Below are positions 1 through 9,290 of a stretch of 64,000 bases of DNA, in pieces. This stretch comes from Xanthomonas sacchari (GTDB taxonomy: Bacteria > Pseudomonadota > Gammaproteobacteria > Xanthomonadales > Xanthomonadaceae), in assembly GCF_024266585.1 (NCBI RefSeq), contig NZ_CP100647.1, forward strand, positions 911,001-975,000, read 5' to 3'. A program made the translations under genes and the position numbers. Each line of letters begins with the position of its first letter. Positions within the stretch are counted from its first letter, which is position 1. Below the pieces are notes generated by a model. It had not been told where the DNA came from, did not search any database, and worked only from the letters and a program-made list of their open reading frames with translations.

Positions 1-1
1 C

Positions 2-964
2 CTGTACACCATGGCCGGCAACGGCTCGGCCGAGGCCCAGCATGGCGTGGCGGTGCATCTGTACGCGGCCAACGCCTCGATGCAGGGCCGCTATTTCTAC
101 GATGCGGACGCGGAGTTGCTGATCGTGCCGCAGCTCGGCCGGCTGCGCCTGTGTACCGAGCTGGGCACGCTGGAGCTAGCGCCGCAGGAGATCGCGGTGA
201 TCCCGCGCGGCGTGCGCTTCCGCGTGGAGCTGCCCGACGGCCCCGCGCGCGGCTACGTGTGCGAGAACTTCGGCGGCCTGCTGCGGCTGCCGGACCTGGG
301 GCCGATCGGCGCCAACGGCCTGGCCAATCCGCGCGACTTCCTCACCCCGGTGGCCGCCTACGAGGAGGACGAGGGCGCGTTCGACCTGATCGCCAAGTTC
401 CAGGGCCATCTGTGGCGCGCGCCGATCGGGCATTCGCCGCTGGACGTGGTCGCCTGGCACGGCAACTACGCCCCGTACAAGTACGACCTGCGCCGCTTCA
501 ACACCATCGGCTCGATCAGCTTCGACCATCCGGACCCGAGCATCTTCACCGTGCTGACCGCGCCCAGCGACACGCCCGGCACCGCCAACATGGATTTGGC
601 GATCTTCCCGCCGCGCTGGCTGGTGGCGCAGCACACCTTCCGGCCGCCGTGGTTCCACCGCAACGTGGCCAGCGAGTTCATGGGCCTGGTGCATGGCGTC
701 TACGATGCCAAGGCCGACGGCTTCGCCCCGGGCGGGGCATCGCTGCACAACTGCATGAGCGGGCACGGCCCGGACGCGGCCACCTTCGACAAGGCCTCGC
801 AGGCCGATCTGTCGCGGCCGGACGTCGTCGCCGACACCATGGCCTTCATGTTCGAGACCCGCGCGGTGCTGCGCCCGACCGCACAGGCGCTGGACGCCGC
901 GCATCGCCAGCGCGACTACCAGCAGTGCTGGCAGGGCCTGCGCCGGCACTTCCGCGCGCCCTGA
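2..964 (+). CDS. hmgA: Homogentisate 1,2-dioxygenase (5' truncated by window edge)
   Basis: Ring-cleaving non-haem iron dioxygenase of tyrosine/phenylalanine catabolism, converting homogentisate to maleylacetoacetate in the cytoplasm. The reading frame is open to the first base, and the first ATG (position 11) lies inside a conserved stretch (LYTMAGNG), so the true start is outside the window. About 320 residues are present, against about 430-440 in the family. The C-terminal half holds the cupin-like core with the likely iron ligands, in the segments [20 protein letters not shown] and [11 protein letters not shown] and at [11 protein letters not shown]. Identification rests on these motifs and is secure. 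A minus-strand gene converges on it. Confidence 0.95.
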   Translation: MYTMAGNGSAEAQHGVAVHLYAANASMQGRYFYDADAELLIVPQLGRLRLCTELGTLELAPQEIAVIPRGVRFRVELPDGPARGYVCENFGGLLRLPDLGPIGANGLANPRDFLTPVAAYEEDEGAFDLIAKFQGHLWRAPIGHSPLDVVAWHGNYAPYKYDLRRFNTIGSISFDHPDPSIFTVLTAPSDTPGTANMDLAIFPPRWLVAQHTFRPPWFHRNVASEFMGLVHGVYDAKADGFAPGGASLHNCMSGHGPDAATFDKASQADLSRPDVVADTMAFMFETRAVLRPTAQALDAAHRQRDYQQCWQGLRRHFRAP

Positions 965-1036
965 GCGCGCGCAGGCGCGGCCGCGCTGCTCAGGCCACCG
1001 CCGAGGCTGCCGCTGCCGCGGATGCGGTCGCTGGGT

Positions 1037-1540
1037 TCAGGCGGCCTCCGCCGCGGCCGCCAGGGCGGCGTGCAGCGGCGCCGGCAGCACTTCCAGCACG
1101 CGCTCGCGGATGCGCTGCGCGTAGCGCTCGGAGGTCATCTCCGGCATCGCGCGCAGCGCCAGCGCGATCGCGCGCAGGGTGTCCTGTTCCTCGCGCGCGG
1201 CGCGCAACTGCTGCTGCAGCGCCGGCGAAGCCGGATGCCGCTGCAGTTGCAGCAGGTCCAGCAGATACATGCGCGCATTGAGCAGCGCGCGCCGCGGGTC
1301 CGCCGGTGCCGGGGCGGCCGCCACCGTCGCCGCGGCGGCGCTGGCGCGGCCGTCGTCCAGGTAGCCCTGCTGCAGCAGTCCCTGCACGATCGCCTCGGCG
1401 CCGCGGCCGCCCAGCGTGGTCAGTTCCTCGACGCTGCGCTGGCCGTCGGCCAGGATCAGCACGCGTCGCTGGCGCATGTCCAGCGGCGCATCGTGCGATT
1501 GCAGTGCCGCAAGGGCGAGGGCGGTCTTGCGCGGATGCAT
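1037..1540 (-). CDS. Hypothetical protein, 167 aa
   Basis: Unrecognised cytoplasmic protein. The N-terminal half (residues about 1-65) includes RVLILADGQRSVEELTTLGG and AIVQGLLQQGYLDDG, which looks like a small winged-helix-type segment as found at the start of some bacterial regulatory proteins. A low-complexity Ala/Pro linker follows, then a helical C-terminal part (LLNARMYLLDLLQLQ to the end) rich in Leu, Arg and Glu. There is no signal peptide or membrane segment. No clear Shine-Dalgarno lies before the ATG, so the start is uncertain. Codon use matches its neighbours. It converges on hmgA and is transcribed away from the lipoprotein gene to its right. The product is left unassigned. Confidence 0.6.
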   Translation of the reverse strand: MHPRKTALALAALQSHDAPLDMRQRRVLILADGQRSVEELTTLGGRGAEAIVQGLLQQGYLDDGRASAAAATVAAAPAPADPRRALLNARMYLLDLLQLQRHPASPALQQQLRAAREEQDTLRAIALALRAMPEMTSERYAQRIRERVLEVLPAPLHAALAAAAEAA

Positions 1541-1774
1541 GGCGGCGGCGTCGGTAGGCGCGCAGCGTGGCGCAGCGCGGTGAAATGCCGATGACAGGTG
1601 CGATGCGCTGGCATGTCGGTGTCGGCAGCCGCACTGCCATCGGCATGGTCGACCCCCTGGTCCGGGGCGCTGTGCGCCGCCGCGCTTGTTCGGCAGCGTG
1701 TCGCCGCCGCCGCCGTGCCGTGCAGGGCGAGGGCATGCACGCTAGCCTATGCGCTGGTCCAGCGAGGAACTGCG

Positions 1775-2455
1775 ATGAAGCCGATTCAACCAGGCGTGGC
1801 GGTGTTGCTGCTCGCGCTCGCGGCCTGCGACCGGCAGCCGCCAGCGCCGCCCCCCGCGCCTCCAGCACCGTCCGCGCCGGCTCCCGCACCCGCCGCGGCC
1901 GACGACGGCGCCTTGCCGCCGCCGGAGATCGACCAGCCCGACGGCGACGTGCCGCCGGCACAGGCGCCGGCCTCGGCGCTGCCGCCGGAGCTGGCCGCGG
2001 GCGATCGGCAACTGGCGCGTATCGACGGCTATGGCGACCTGCGCCTGGGCATGCCCGCGGCGCAGGCACGTGCGGCCTGGGGTGGCGAACTCGACGGCCA
2101 GCCCAGCGCCGGCAGCAACTGCTACGTGCTGCGTCCGCGCTGGGCCAAGGGCAACCACCAGTTCGGCCTGATGGTCGAAGACGACACGCTGGTGCGCTAC
2201 GACGTGCGCACCGCCAAGGAAACCGCGCCGGGCGGCGGCAAGGTCGGCATGGACCTGGCGCAGCTGCGCGCGCTGTACGCCGGCCGCCTGGAAGAGCAGC
2301 CGCACAAGTACGTCGAAGGCGCCAAGGTGCTGCGCGTGCGCGGCGATGCCGGCCAGCGTGGGGTGCTGGTGTTCGAGACCGACGCGGCCGGAAAGGCCGT
2401 CGCCTGGCGCGTGGGCCTGCCGCCGCAGGTGGATTATGTGGAGGGTTGTGGCTGA
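1775..2455 (+). CDS. Putative lipoprotein with proline-rich linker, 226 aa
   Basis: Predicted exported lipoprotein: MKPIQPGVAVLLLALAAC carries a basic N-terminus, a hydrophobic core and a lipobox ending in Cys18. A Pro/Ala-rich linker (residues about 20-85) leads to a folded C-terminal domain beginning near YGDLRLGMPAAQARAAWGG and containing the single cysteines of SNCYVLRP and VEGCG, which could pair in the periplasm. I chose the ATG at 1775 because AGCGAGGA lies just upstream and the signal peptide starts there; longer in-frame starts add unconvincing sequence. The LGM...A...W pattern resembles small periplasmic domains found in many Gammaproteobacteria, but I cannot name the family. Confidence 0.7.
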   Translation: MKPIQPGVAVLLLALAACDRQPPAPPPAPPAPSAPAPAPAAADDGALPPPEIDQPDGDVPPAQAPASALPPELAAGDRQLARIDGYGDLRLGMPAAQARAAWGGELDGQPSAGSNCYVLRPRWAKGNHQFGLMVEDDTLVRYDVRTAKETAPGGGKVGMDLAQLRALYAGRLEEQPHKYVEGAKVLRVRGDAGQRGVLVFETDAAGKAVAWRVGLPPQVDYVEGCG

Positions 2456-2461
2456 AGGGCC

Positions 2462-2609
2462 GGGAATGGTGAATCGAGAATGGGGAATGGGAAAAGCATG
2501 CACGTTGAGTGATTGAGGTGCCTCGGCCCGAACGTGTCACCTCAGTGGCGCATGAGCGCTCTTTGCTCCTCGCTTTTCCGATTCCCCATTCCCAATTCCC
2601 GATTCCCGG
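2462..2609. repeat. Heptad-repeat inverted element A
   Basis: Two arms of degenerate 7-base units face each other: GGGAATGG/GAATCGAG-type units at 2462-2491, and their complement (GATTCCCCATTCCC-type) at 2578-2609. About 86 bp of unrelated sequence lies between them. The same arm design recurs at 5730-5867 and 12130-12408, with different interiors. Here it fills the gap between the lipoprotein gene and the end of mdtC, which converge, so a transcript from either side would form a long hairpin. Confidence 0.7.
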
Positions 2610-2612
2610 CCT

Positions 2613-5600
2613 TCAGGCCGTCCGCAATTGCCGGCGCTCGCGCCGCCGCGCACGGCGCGCGTACCAGCGTTCGCGCAGGCAGGAGAAGATCACATACAGC
2701 GCCGGGGTGCTGAGCAGGGTCAGGCTCTGCGAGATCAGCAGGCCGCCGATCATCGCGATGCCGAGCGGGCGGCGCAGTTCCGAGCCTTCGCCCAGGCCCA
2801 CCGCCAGCGGCACCGCGGCCAGGATCGCCACCATCGTGGTCATCATGATCGGGCGGAAGCGCACGATGCAGGCCTCGCGCGCGGCCTCCAGCGGAGTCTT
2901 GCCGTGCTCGCGCTCGGCGACCAGGGCGAAGTCGATCATCATGATCGCGTTCTTCTTGACGATGCCGATCAGCAGCACCAGCGCGATCATCGAGATCACC
3001 GACAGCTCGGTGCCGGTCGCCCACAGCGCCAGCAGCGCGCCCATGCCGGCGGCCGGCAGGGTGGAGAGGATGGTCACCGGGTGCACCAGGCTCTCGTAGA
3101 GCATGCCCAGCACGATGTAGACCACCACGATCGCGGCCAGCACCAGCACCAGCATCGAGTTCGGCTGCAGTTGCACGCCGAAGCCGCCGCCGTCGGCGAT
3201 GCGGATGTCGCCGGGCATGCGCAGCCCGGCCACGGTGGCGGCGATGATCGCATCGCCCTCGCCGGTGCTCACGCCTGGGGCCAGGTTGTAGCTCAGGTCC
3301 ATGGTCGTGTACTGGTTCATGTGGGTGATCTGCGACGGCGCCAGGCCGGGTACCTGGTGCGCCACCGCGGTCAGCGGGATCATCGTGCCGTTGCGGGTGG
3401 GCACGTAGATGCGGTTCAGTGCCGCCGGCGTGGCGGTCTGGTCCGGCAGCGCGTTGACCACCACGCTGTACTGGTTGAGGTCGGAGTAGATGGTGGAGAT
3501 CTGGCGCTGGCCGAACGCGCCGTACAGCGCGCCGTCGATGGCGCCGATCGACACGCCCAGGCGCGCGGCCAGGGCACGGTCGATGACGATGTTCTGGCGC
3601 AGGCCGGCGTTGTCCACGTCGGTGCCGACATCGCGCAGCTTGGGGTTCTTCTTCAGCGCGGCCTGCAGCTTGGGCAACCACTCCTGCAACTGGGCGTTGT
3701 CGTTGCCCTGCAGCGAGACGCGGTACTGCGCGCCCTGGCTGGTGCCGCCGCCGCCGTCGCTGGGCAGGTCCTGGATCGCGCGCAGGCGCAGCTGCAGGTC
3801 CGGGTAGCGGTCGGCCTTGGCGCTGAGCCGCGCCAGCACCTCGGCGGTGGTCTCGGTACGGCCTTCGTCGCGGCGCTTGAGTTCGATGTTGAAGCTGGCG
3901 CTGGAGCCCTGCCGGCTGCTGCCCAGGCGCGCGCCGACGATCTTCACCGCCGGGTCGGACATCAGCATGTCGGTGATGCGGCGCTGGCGGTTGACCATGT
4001 CGGCGAAGGACACGGTGGCGCTGGAGGTGGCGCGGCCCCAGATCAGGCCGGTGTCCTGCGCCGGGAACGAACCCTTCTTGACCGCGCCGGCCAGGAATAC
4101 CGTGGCCACGATCAGCAGCAGCGGGGTCAGCGCCAGCAGCAGCGCGTGGCGCAGCGCGAAGTCCAGGGCCACGGTGTACACGCGCAGCATGCGTTCGTGC
4201 ATGCGTTCCAGCCAGGCGCCGACGCGGCCGGGCTGTTCCGGCTCGGCGTGCGCGGACAGGAAGCGGCTGCACAGCGCCGGGGTGAGCGTCAGCGACACCA
4301 CCGCCGAGACGCAGATCGCCGCGACCAGGGTGACGGTGAACTCGCGGAAGAACACCCCGATCATGCCGCTGGCGAACAGGATCGGGATGAACACCGCCAC
4401 CAGCGAGGCGGTGATCGAGACGATGGTGAAACCGATCTCGCGCGCGCCGGCCAGCGCCGCCTCCAGCCGCGACATGCCCTCGTCGAGGTGGCGCATGATG
4501 TTCTCGATCACCACGATCGCATCGTCGACCACGAAGCCGATCGCGATCACCAGCGCCAGCAGGCTCAGGTTGTTGAGGGTGAAGCCCATGACGTACATCG
4601 CCAGCGCCGCGCCGGCCAGCGACAGCGGCACGGTGGCCGCGGCGATCAGGGTCGGCGCCAGGCGGCGCAGGAACAGCGCCATGGTCAGCACCACCATCGC
4701 CAGGCTGATCATCAGCGTGGCCTGCACCTCGTTGAGCGAGGCGCGGATGGTCGGGGTGCGGTCGAAGTACGCCGTCATCTTGGTGCCCGGCTGCAGGTAG
4801 GTGCGCAGCATCGGGATCTCGGCCTTGACCCGGTCCACCGTCTCCACGATGTTGGCGCCGGCGCGGGTGAACACGTACATCACCACCGCCGGCTTGCCGT
4901 CGAACCAGGCCGCCTGGTAGGCGTCCTGCTGGCCGTCGTAGACGTTGGCGATGTCGCGCAGGCGCACCGCGCGGCCCTGCTGCTGGCTGATCACCACCTG
5001 GCCGAAGTCGGCGGCCTTGGCCACCGCGTCGTTGGCGACGATGGCGGTGGTGGTGGCGCCGTCGCTGAGGAAACCGGTGGGCGAGGTGACGTTGGCCGCG
5101 CGCACCGCGTTGCGCAGGTCGTCCGGGGTCAGGCCCATGGCGTTGAGCGCGCGCAGGTTCACGTCCACCCGCACCGCCGGCGTGGAGGCGCCGCCGATGT
5201 CCACCGAGGACACGCCGCTGATCTGGCGCAGGCGCTGCGCCAGCAGAGAATCGGCGACGTTGTACAGCTCGTCGGCCGACTGCGTGTCCGAGGTCAGGGC
5301 GATGGCGATGACCGGGTCGTCGTTGGGATTGGCCTTCTGGTAGCGCGGCGTGGCCAGGCCGGAGGGCAGGTCGGCCTGCGCGGCGTTGATCGCGCTCTCC
5401 ACGTCCTGCGCCGCCGAGTCGATGTTGCGGTTGCTCTGGAACACCATGAACACCTGGCTGTTCCCCTCCGAACTGGAGGACCGCATGGTGTCGATGCCGG
5501 GCACCTGGCCCAGGTGCCGTTCCAGCGGCGCGGTGACCGTGGCGGCCATGGTCGCGGCGTCGGCGCCGGCCTGGCTGGCCTGCACGAAGATCACCGGGAT

Positions 5601-5723
5601 CGAGATGTTCGGCAGCGCCGCCACGCCCAGGCGCAGGTAGCACATCATGCCGATCACGAACAGGCCGATGGCCAGCAGCGCGGTGCCGATGGGGCGGCGG
5701 ATGAAGGGCGCGGAGATGTTCAT
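2613..5723 (-). CDS. mdtC: RND efflux permease, MdtC/MuxC type
   Basis: Inner-membrane proton-driven drug/metabolite exporter of the HAE1 RND family, 1036 aa, the usual length. The N-terminus (MNISAPFIRRPIGTALLAIG) has the FIRRP signature before transmembrane helix 1. The two large periplasmic loops and twelve predicted helices are present. The TM4 proton-relay motif (GFVVDDAIVVIENI) and the second-half motif (GIVKKNAIMMIDFAL) are intact. It is the last gene of the mdtA-mdtB-mdtC operon; MdtB/MdtC-type permeases usually form a mixed trimer. It is separated from mdtB by a 148-bp gap containing an inverted heptad element. No outer-membrane factor gene adjoins the operon. The substrate cannot be read from sequence. 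MuxC is the equivalent Pseudomonas name. Confidence 0.93.
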   Translation of the reverse strand: MNISAPFIRRPIGTALLAIGLFVIGMMCYLRLGVAALPNISIPVIFVQASQAGADAATMAATVTAPLERHLGQVPGIDTMRSSSSEGNSQVFMVFQSNRNIDSAAQDVESAINAAQADLPSGLATPRYQKANPNDDPVIAIALTSDTQSADELYNVADSLLAQRLRQISGVSSVDIGGASTPAVRVDVNLRALNAMGLTPDDLRNAVRAANVTSPTGFLSDGATTTAIVANDAVAKAADFGQVVISQQQGRAVRLRDIANVYDGQQDAYQAAWFDGKPAVVMYVFTRAGANIVETVDRVKAEIPMLRTYLQPGTKMTAYFDRTPTIRASLNEVQATLMISLAMVVLTMALFLRRLAPTLIAAATVPLSLAGAALAMYVMGFTLNNLSLLALVIAIGFVVDDAIVVIENIMRHLDEGMSRLEAALAGAREIGFTIVSITASLVAVFIPILFASGMIGVFFREFTVTLVAAICVSAVVSLTLTPALCSRFLSAHAEPEQPGRVGAWLERMHERMLRVYTVALDFALRHALLLALTPLLLIVATVFLAGAVKKGSFPAQDTGLIWGRATSSATVSFADMVNRQRRITDMLMSDPAVKIVGARLGSSRQGSSASFNIELKRRDEGRTETTAEVLARLSAKADRYPDLQLRLRAIQDLPSDGGGGTSQGAQYRVSLQGNDNAQLQEWLPKLQAALKKNPKLRDVGTDVDNAGLRQNIVIDRALAARLGVSIGAIDGALYGAFGQRQISTIYSDLNQYSVVVNALPDQTATPAALNRIYVPTRNGTMIPLTAVAHQVPGLAPSQITHMNQYTTMDLSYNLAPGVSTGEGDAIIAATVAGLRMPGDIRIADGGGFGVQLQPNSMLVLVLAAIVVVYIVLGMLYESLVHPVTILSTLPAAGMGALLALWATGTELSVISMIALVLLIGIVKKNAIMMIDFALVAEREHGKTPLEAAREACIVRFRPIMMTTMVAILAAVPLAVGLGEGSELRRPLGIAMIGGLLISQSLTLLSTPALYVIFSCLRERWYARRARRRERRQLRTA

Positions 5724-5729
5724 GAGACC

Positions 5730-5867
5730 GGGAATGGGGAATGGGGAATCGGGAATCGCAGTACGCGCCCGGCGTCAGTCTTCCGAGGATCCGGCAGGGA
5801 GTGAACGAGCCGGCAGCGCGCGGACACGCCGCTTTCCGATTCCCGATTCCCGACTCCCCATTCCCGG
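5730..5867. repeat. Heptad-repeat inverted element B, between mdtB and mdtC
   Basis: Left arm of GGGAATGG/GGGAATCG units (5730-5758) and inverted right arm of CGATTCCC/CCATTCCC units (5836-5867), enclosing 77 bp. It occupies nearly the whole gap inside the efflux operon. Its transcript could fold into a stem of about 30 bp, which may lower mdtC expression relative to mdtB or protect mRNA ends. That effect is inferred. Confidence 0.75.
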
Positions 5868-5871
5868 CGCC

Positions 5872-8800
5872 TCACGCCCGCCCCTCCGCCGCCGTCGCAT
5901 GCCGCGCCGCGTGGCGCTCGCGCCAGGCGCGCACGCGCTCGGAGACGCGTTCCATGTACAGGTAGATCACCGGCGTGGTGTACAGGGTGACCAGCTGCGA
6001 CAGCAGCAGGCCGCCGACGATGGCGATGCCCAGCGGCCGGCGCAGTTCCGAACCGATGCCGTCGCCCAGCGCCAGCGGCAGCGCGCCGAGCATCGCCGCG
6101 GCGGTGGTCATCATGATCGGGCGGAAGCGCAGCAGGCAGGCGCGGCGGATCGCATCGTGGGCGCTGGCGCCTTCGCGGCGCGCGTCGATCGCGAAGTCGA
6201 TCATCATGATCGCGTTCTTCTTGACGATGCCGATCAGCAGCACGATGCCGACGATGCCGTCCACCGACAGGCTCAGCCCGCACAGCATCAGCGCCAGCAG
6301 CGCGCCGACGCCGGCCGGCGGCAGCGTGGAGATGATCGTCAGCGGGTGGATGTAGCTCTCGTAGAGCACGCCCAGCACGATGTAGATCAGCACCACCGAG
6401 GCCAGCAACAGCCACACCACGTCGGTCTGGCTGCCGGTGAACTCGGCGGCTTTGCCGATGAACTCGGCATGCAGTTGCGGCGGCAGCTGCAACTGCGCGC
6501 GGGTCTGTTCGATCGCCGCCACCGCCTGCGACAGCGAGTAGCCCGGCGCCAGGTTGAACGAGACGGTCACCGCCGGCAGCTGCTGCTGGTGGCTGACCAC
6601 CAGCGGCGTGGTCGACTGCTTGGCCTCGGCCACCGCCGCCAGCGGCACGGTGCCGCCGCTGCCGACGGTGATACCGGTGTTCTGCGCGCCGATGCCGGTG
6701 GCGGTGGAGGAGTTGCTGGAGGTGGTCTGGCCGAAGCTGGTGGCGTTGCTGGCGGTCAGCGCGCCGCTGCCGTTGCTGGCCACCGCCAGCTGGTTCAGCA
6801 GCGCGGTGCTGGTGCGGAACTCCGGCGCCACTTCCAGCACCACGCGGTACTGGTTGAGCTGGGTGAAGATGGTGGAGATCTGGCGCTGGCCGAAGGCGTC
6901 GTACAGGGTGTCGTCGATGGTCTGCATCGGCACGCCCAGGGTGCTGGCCTTGTCGCGGTCCACGTGCAGTTCCAGCGCGCGGCCCTGGTTGGCCAGGTTG
7001 TTGTCCACGTCGGCCAGTTCCGGGCGCTTGCGCAGCGCCTCGGTCAGGCGCGTGGCCTGGGTCGCCAGTTCGGTGCTGTCCACGTCCGACAGCGAGTACT
7101 GGTACTCGGTGGCGGCCACGCGGGTGTCCAGGGTCACGTCCTGCACCGGCTTCAGGTACAGCGCCACGCCGGGCAGCCCGGCCACCGCCTTCTGCAGCCG
7201 CGGCAGCAGGTCTTCCAGGCTGTCGCGGTCGCTGCGCGGCTTCAGCACGATGCTGAGCTGGCCCTGGTTGAGCGTCGGGTTCATCGAGCCGGCGCCGATG
7301 AAGGCGGCCACGCCGGTCACCGCCGGGTCGCGCCGCAGCGCTTCGGCCACCGCCTGGGTGCGCTGCTCCATCTGCGGGAACGCCACGTTCTGGTCGGCCT
7401 GGACCACGCCGGTGATCAGCCCGGTGTCCTGCTCGGGCAGCAGGCCCTTGGGGATCACCACGTACAGCAGCACGGTCAGCACCATGGTCGCCAGCGCCAC
7501 CAGCAAGGTCAGCTTCTGGTGCCCCAGCACCCAGTCCAGGCTGCGCTCGTACAGCCCCACGGTGCGCGACCACAGCGTGGTCTTGCCGGCCGCCGCTGCG
7601 CGCTCGTGCGCGTCCTCGCCCTCGGGCAGGGCGTCGGGCTTGAGCAGGTAGGCGCACATCATCGGCGTGAGCGTCAGCGACACCAGCATCGAGATCACCA
7701 CCGCGATGCTCAGCACCCAGGCGAACTCGTGGAACAGGCGGCCGGTGACGCCGGGCATCAGGATCAGCGGCAGGAACACCGCCACCAGCGACACGGTCAG
7801 CGACAGCACGGTGAAGCCGATCTGGCGCGCGCCGATCTCCGCGGCCTCGCGGCCGCTCTTGCCCTGTTCGATGTAGCGCACGATGTTCTCGATCATCACG
7901 ATCGCATCGTCGACCACGAAGCCGGTGGCCACCACCAGCGCCATCAGCGACAGGTTGTCCAGCGACATGCCGGCGAAGGCCATCACCGCGAAGGTGCCGG
8001 CCAGCGACAGCGGCACCGCCACCGACGGGATCACCGTGGCCCACAGCCGGCGCAGGAACACGAAGATCACCGCCACCACCAGGCCGATGGTCAGGATCAG
8101 GGTGAACTTGACCTCGTGCACCGAGGCGCGGATGGTCTCGGTGCGGTCGGAGAACACGTCCAGGTGCACGCCGGCCGGCAGCACCCCTTGCAGCTGCGGC
8201 AGGATCGCGCGGATCTGCTCCACGGTCTGCACGATGTTGGCGCCGGGCTGGCGGCGCACTTCCAGCAGCACCGCCGGCTTGCCGTCGGCCCAGGCGGCGA
8301 GCTGGTCGTTCTCCACCCCGTCCACCACCTTGGCCACGTCCGACAGCCGCACCGGCGCGCCGTTCCTGTAGCTGATGACGGTGTCGCGGTACTCGGCGGC
8401 GCTGGACAGTTGGTCGTTGGTGCCGATGCTGTAGGACTGGGTCTTGCCGTTCAGCGAGCCCTTCGGCGCGTTGACGTTGGTCTGGGTCAGCGCGCTGCGC
8501 AGCGCCTCCAGGGTCAGGCCCATGTTCGACAGCTGCGCCGGATTGACCTGGATGCGCACCGCCGGGCGCACGTTGCCGGCGATCGACACCAGGCCCACGC
8601 CCGGTACCTGCGACAGGCGCTGGGCCAGGATCGAGTCGGCGTAGTTGTTGACCTCGCGCAGCGGCAGCGTGTCGGAGCTGAGCTTGAGGGTGAGGATCGC
8701 CGCGTCGGCCGGGTTCACCCGGTTGTAGACCGGCTGGTAGGGCAGCGAGGAGGGCAGGGTGGACTGGCGGATCGCCGCCTGCACGTCCTGCGCGGCGATG

Positions 8801-9105
8801 TCGATGTCGCGGTCCATCGCGAACTGCAGCACGATCGTGGACAGGCCGGCCGACGAGTCGGAGGTCATCATCTGCAGCCCGGAGATCTGCCCGAGCTGGC
8901 GTTCCAGCGGCGTGGTCACCAGCGAGGCCATGGTGCTGGCGTTGGCGCCGGGGTACTGCGTGGTCACCACCAGGCTGGGCGCGTCGATTTCCGGCAGCGC
9001 CGACACCGGCAACTGCCGGTAGCCGAGGATGCCGAGCAGCAGCACGCCTGCCATCAGCAAGGTGGTGGCGATCGGGCGGCGGATGAAGATCGTCGAAAAG
9101 CCCAC
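5872..9105 (-). CDS. mdtB: RND efflux permease, MdtB/MuxB type
   Basis: Second RND permease of the operon, 1077 aa, inner membrane, proton antiport. It starts MGFSTIFIRRPIATTLLMAG, with the FIRRP signature before TM1. The TM4 motif GFVVDDAIVMIENIV and the TM10-region motif GIVKKNAIMMIDFAI are present. It is a little longer than E. coli MdtB, owing to a Ser/Thr/Gly-rich insertion around residues 760-800 (SNATSFGQTTSSNSSTATG) in a periplasmic loop. By homology it pairs with the downstream MdtC-type permease and with the upstream MdtA-type adaptor. The 185-bp gap to mdtA is larger than expected for tightly coupled genes. Confidence 0.93.
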   Translation of the reverse strand: MGFSTIFIRRPIATTLLMAGVLLLGILGYRQLPVSALPEIDAPSLVVTTQYPGANASTMASLVTTPLERQLGQISGLQMMTSDSSAGLSTIVLQFAMDRDIDIAAQDVQAAIRQSTLPSSLPYQPVYNRVNPADAAILTLKLSSDTLPLREVNNYADSILAQRLSQVPGVGLVSIAGNVRPAVRIQVNPAQLSNMGLTLEALRSALTQTNVNAPKGSLNGKTQSYSIGTNDQLSSAAEYRDTVISYRNGAPVRLSDVAKVVDGVENDQLAAWADGKPAVLLEVRRQPGANIVQTVEQIRAILPQLQGVLPAGVHLDVFSDRTETIRASVHEVKFTLILTIGLVVAVIFVFLRRLWATVIPSVAVPLSLAGTFAVMAFAGMSLDNLSLMALVVATGFVVDDAIVMIENIVRYIEQGKSGREAAEIGARQIGFTVLSLTVSLVAVFLPLILMPGVTGRLFHEFAWVLSIAVVISMLVSLTLTPMMCAYLLKPDALPEGEDAHERAAAAGKTTLWSRTVGLYERSLDWVLGHQKLTLLVALATMVLTVLLYVVIPKGLLPEQDTGLITGVVQADQNVAFPQMEQRTQAVAEALRRDPAVTGVAAFIGAGSMNPTLNQGQLSIVLKPRSDRDSLEDLLPRLQKAVAGLPGVALYLKPVQDVTLDTRVAATEYQYSLSDVDSTELATQATRLTEALRKRPELADVDNNLANQGRALELHVDRDKASTLGVPMQTIDDTLYDAFGQRQISTIFTQLNQYRVVLEVAPEFRTSTALLNQLAVASNGSGALTASNATSFGQTTSSNSSTATGIGAQNTGITVGSGGTVPLAAVAEAKQSTTPLVVSHQQQLPAVTVSFNLAPGYSLSQAVAAIEQTRAQLQLPPQLHAEFIGKAAEFTGSQTDVVWLLLASVVLIYIVLGVLYESYIHPLTIISTLPPAGVGALLALMLCGLSLSVDGIVGIVLLIGIVKKNAIMMIDFAIDARREGASAHDAIRRACLLRFRPIMMTTAAAMLGALPLALGDGIGSELRRPLGIAIVGGLLLSQLVTLYTTPVIYLYMERVSERVRAWRERHAARHATAAEGRA

Positions 9106-9290
9106 GGGGAGGATCCTTGCTGGTGAGAGTCCGGCGCGGCCGCGCCGGCGCCGGGAGTTACGGCGGAATCAGCGGCGGCCGTGGCCCGGCGCCGCGATCG
9201 CGGCGCCGGACGGGAACGCCGCTTGCGGGCAACCCGGCGAGTGCCGGCCGCGCGGGCGCGGCACGGCCGTCGCCGGCGTGCGCGGCGCGC

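Noticed and set aside
990-2540. Long minus-strand frames (up to 516 codons) over the first 2.5 kb, and similar long frames opposite the RND genes, PriA and Rho
   Set aside because: In 70% GC DNA, stop codons are rare in shadow frames. These show Arg/Ala/Pro/His-rich low-complexity translation without motifs.
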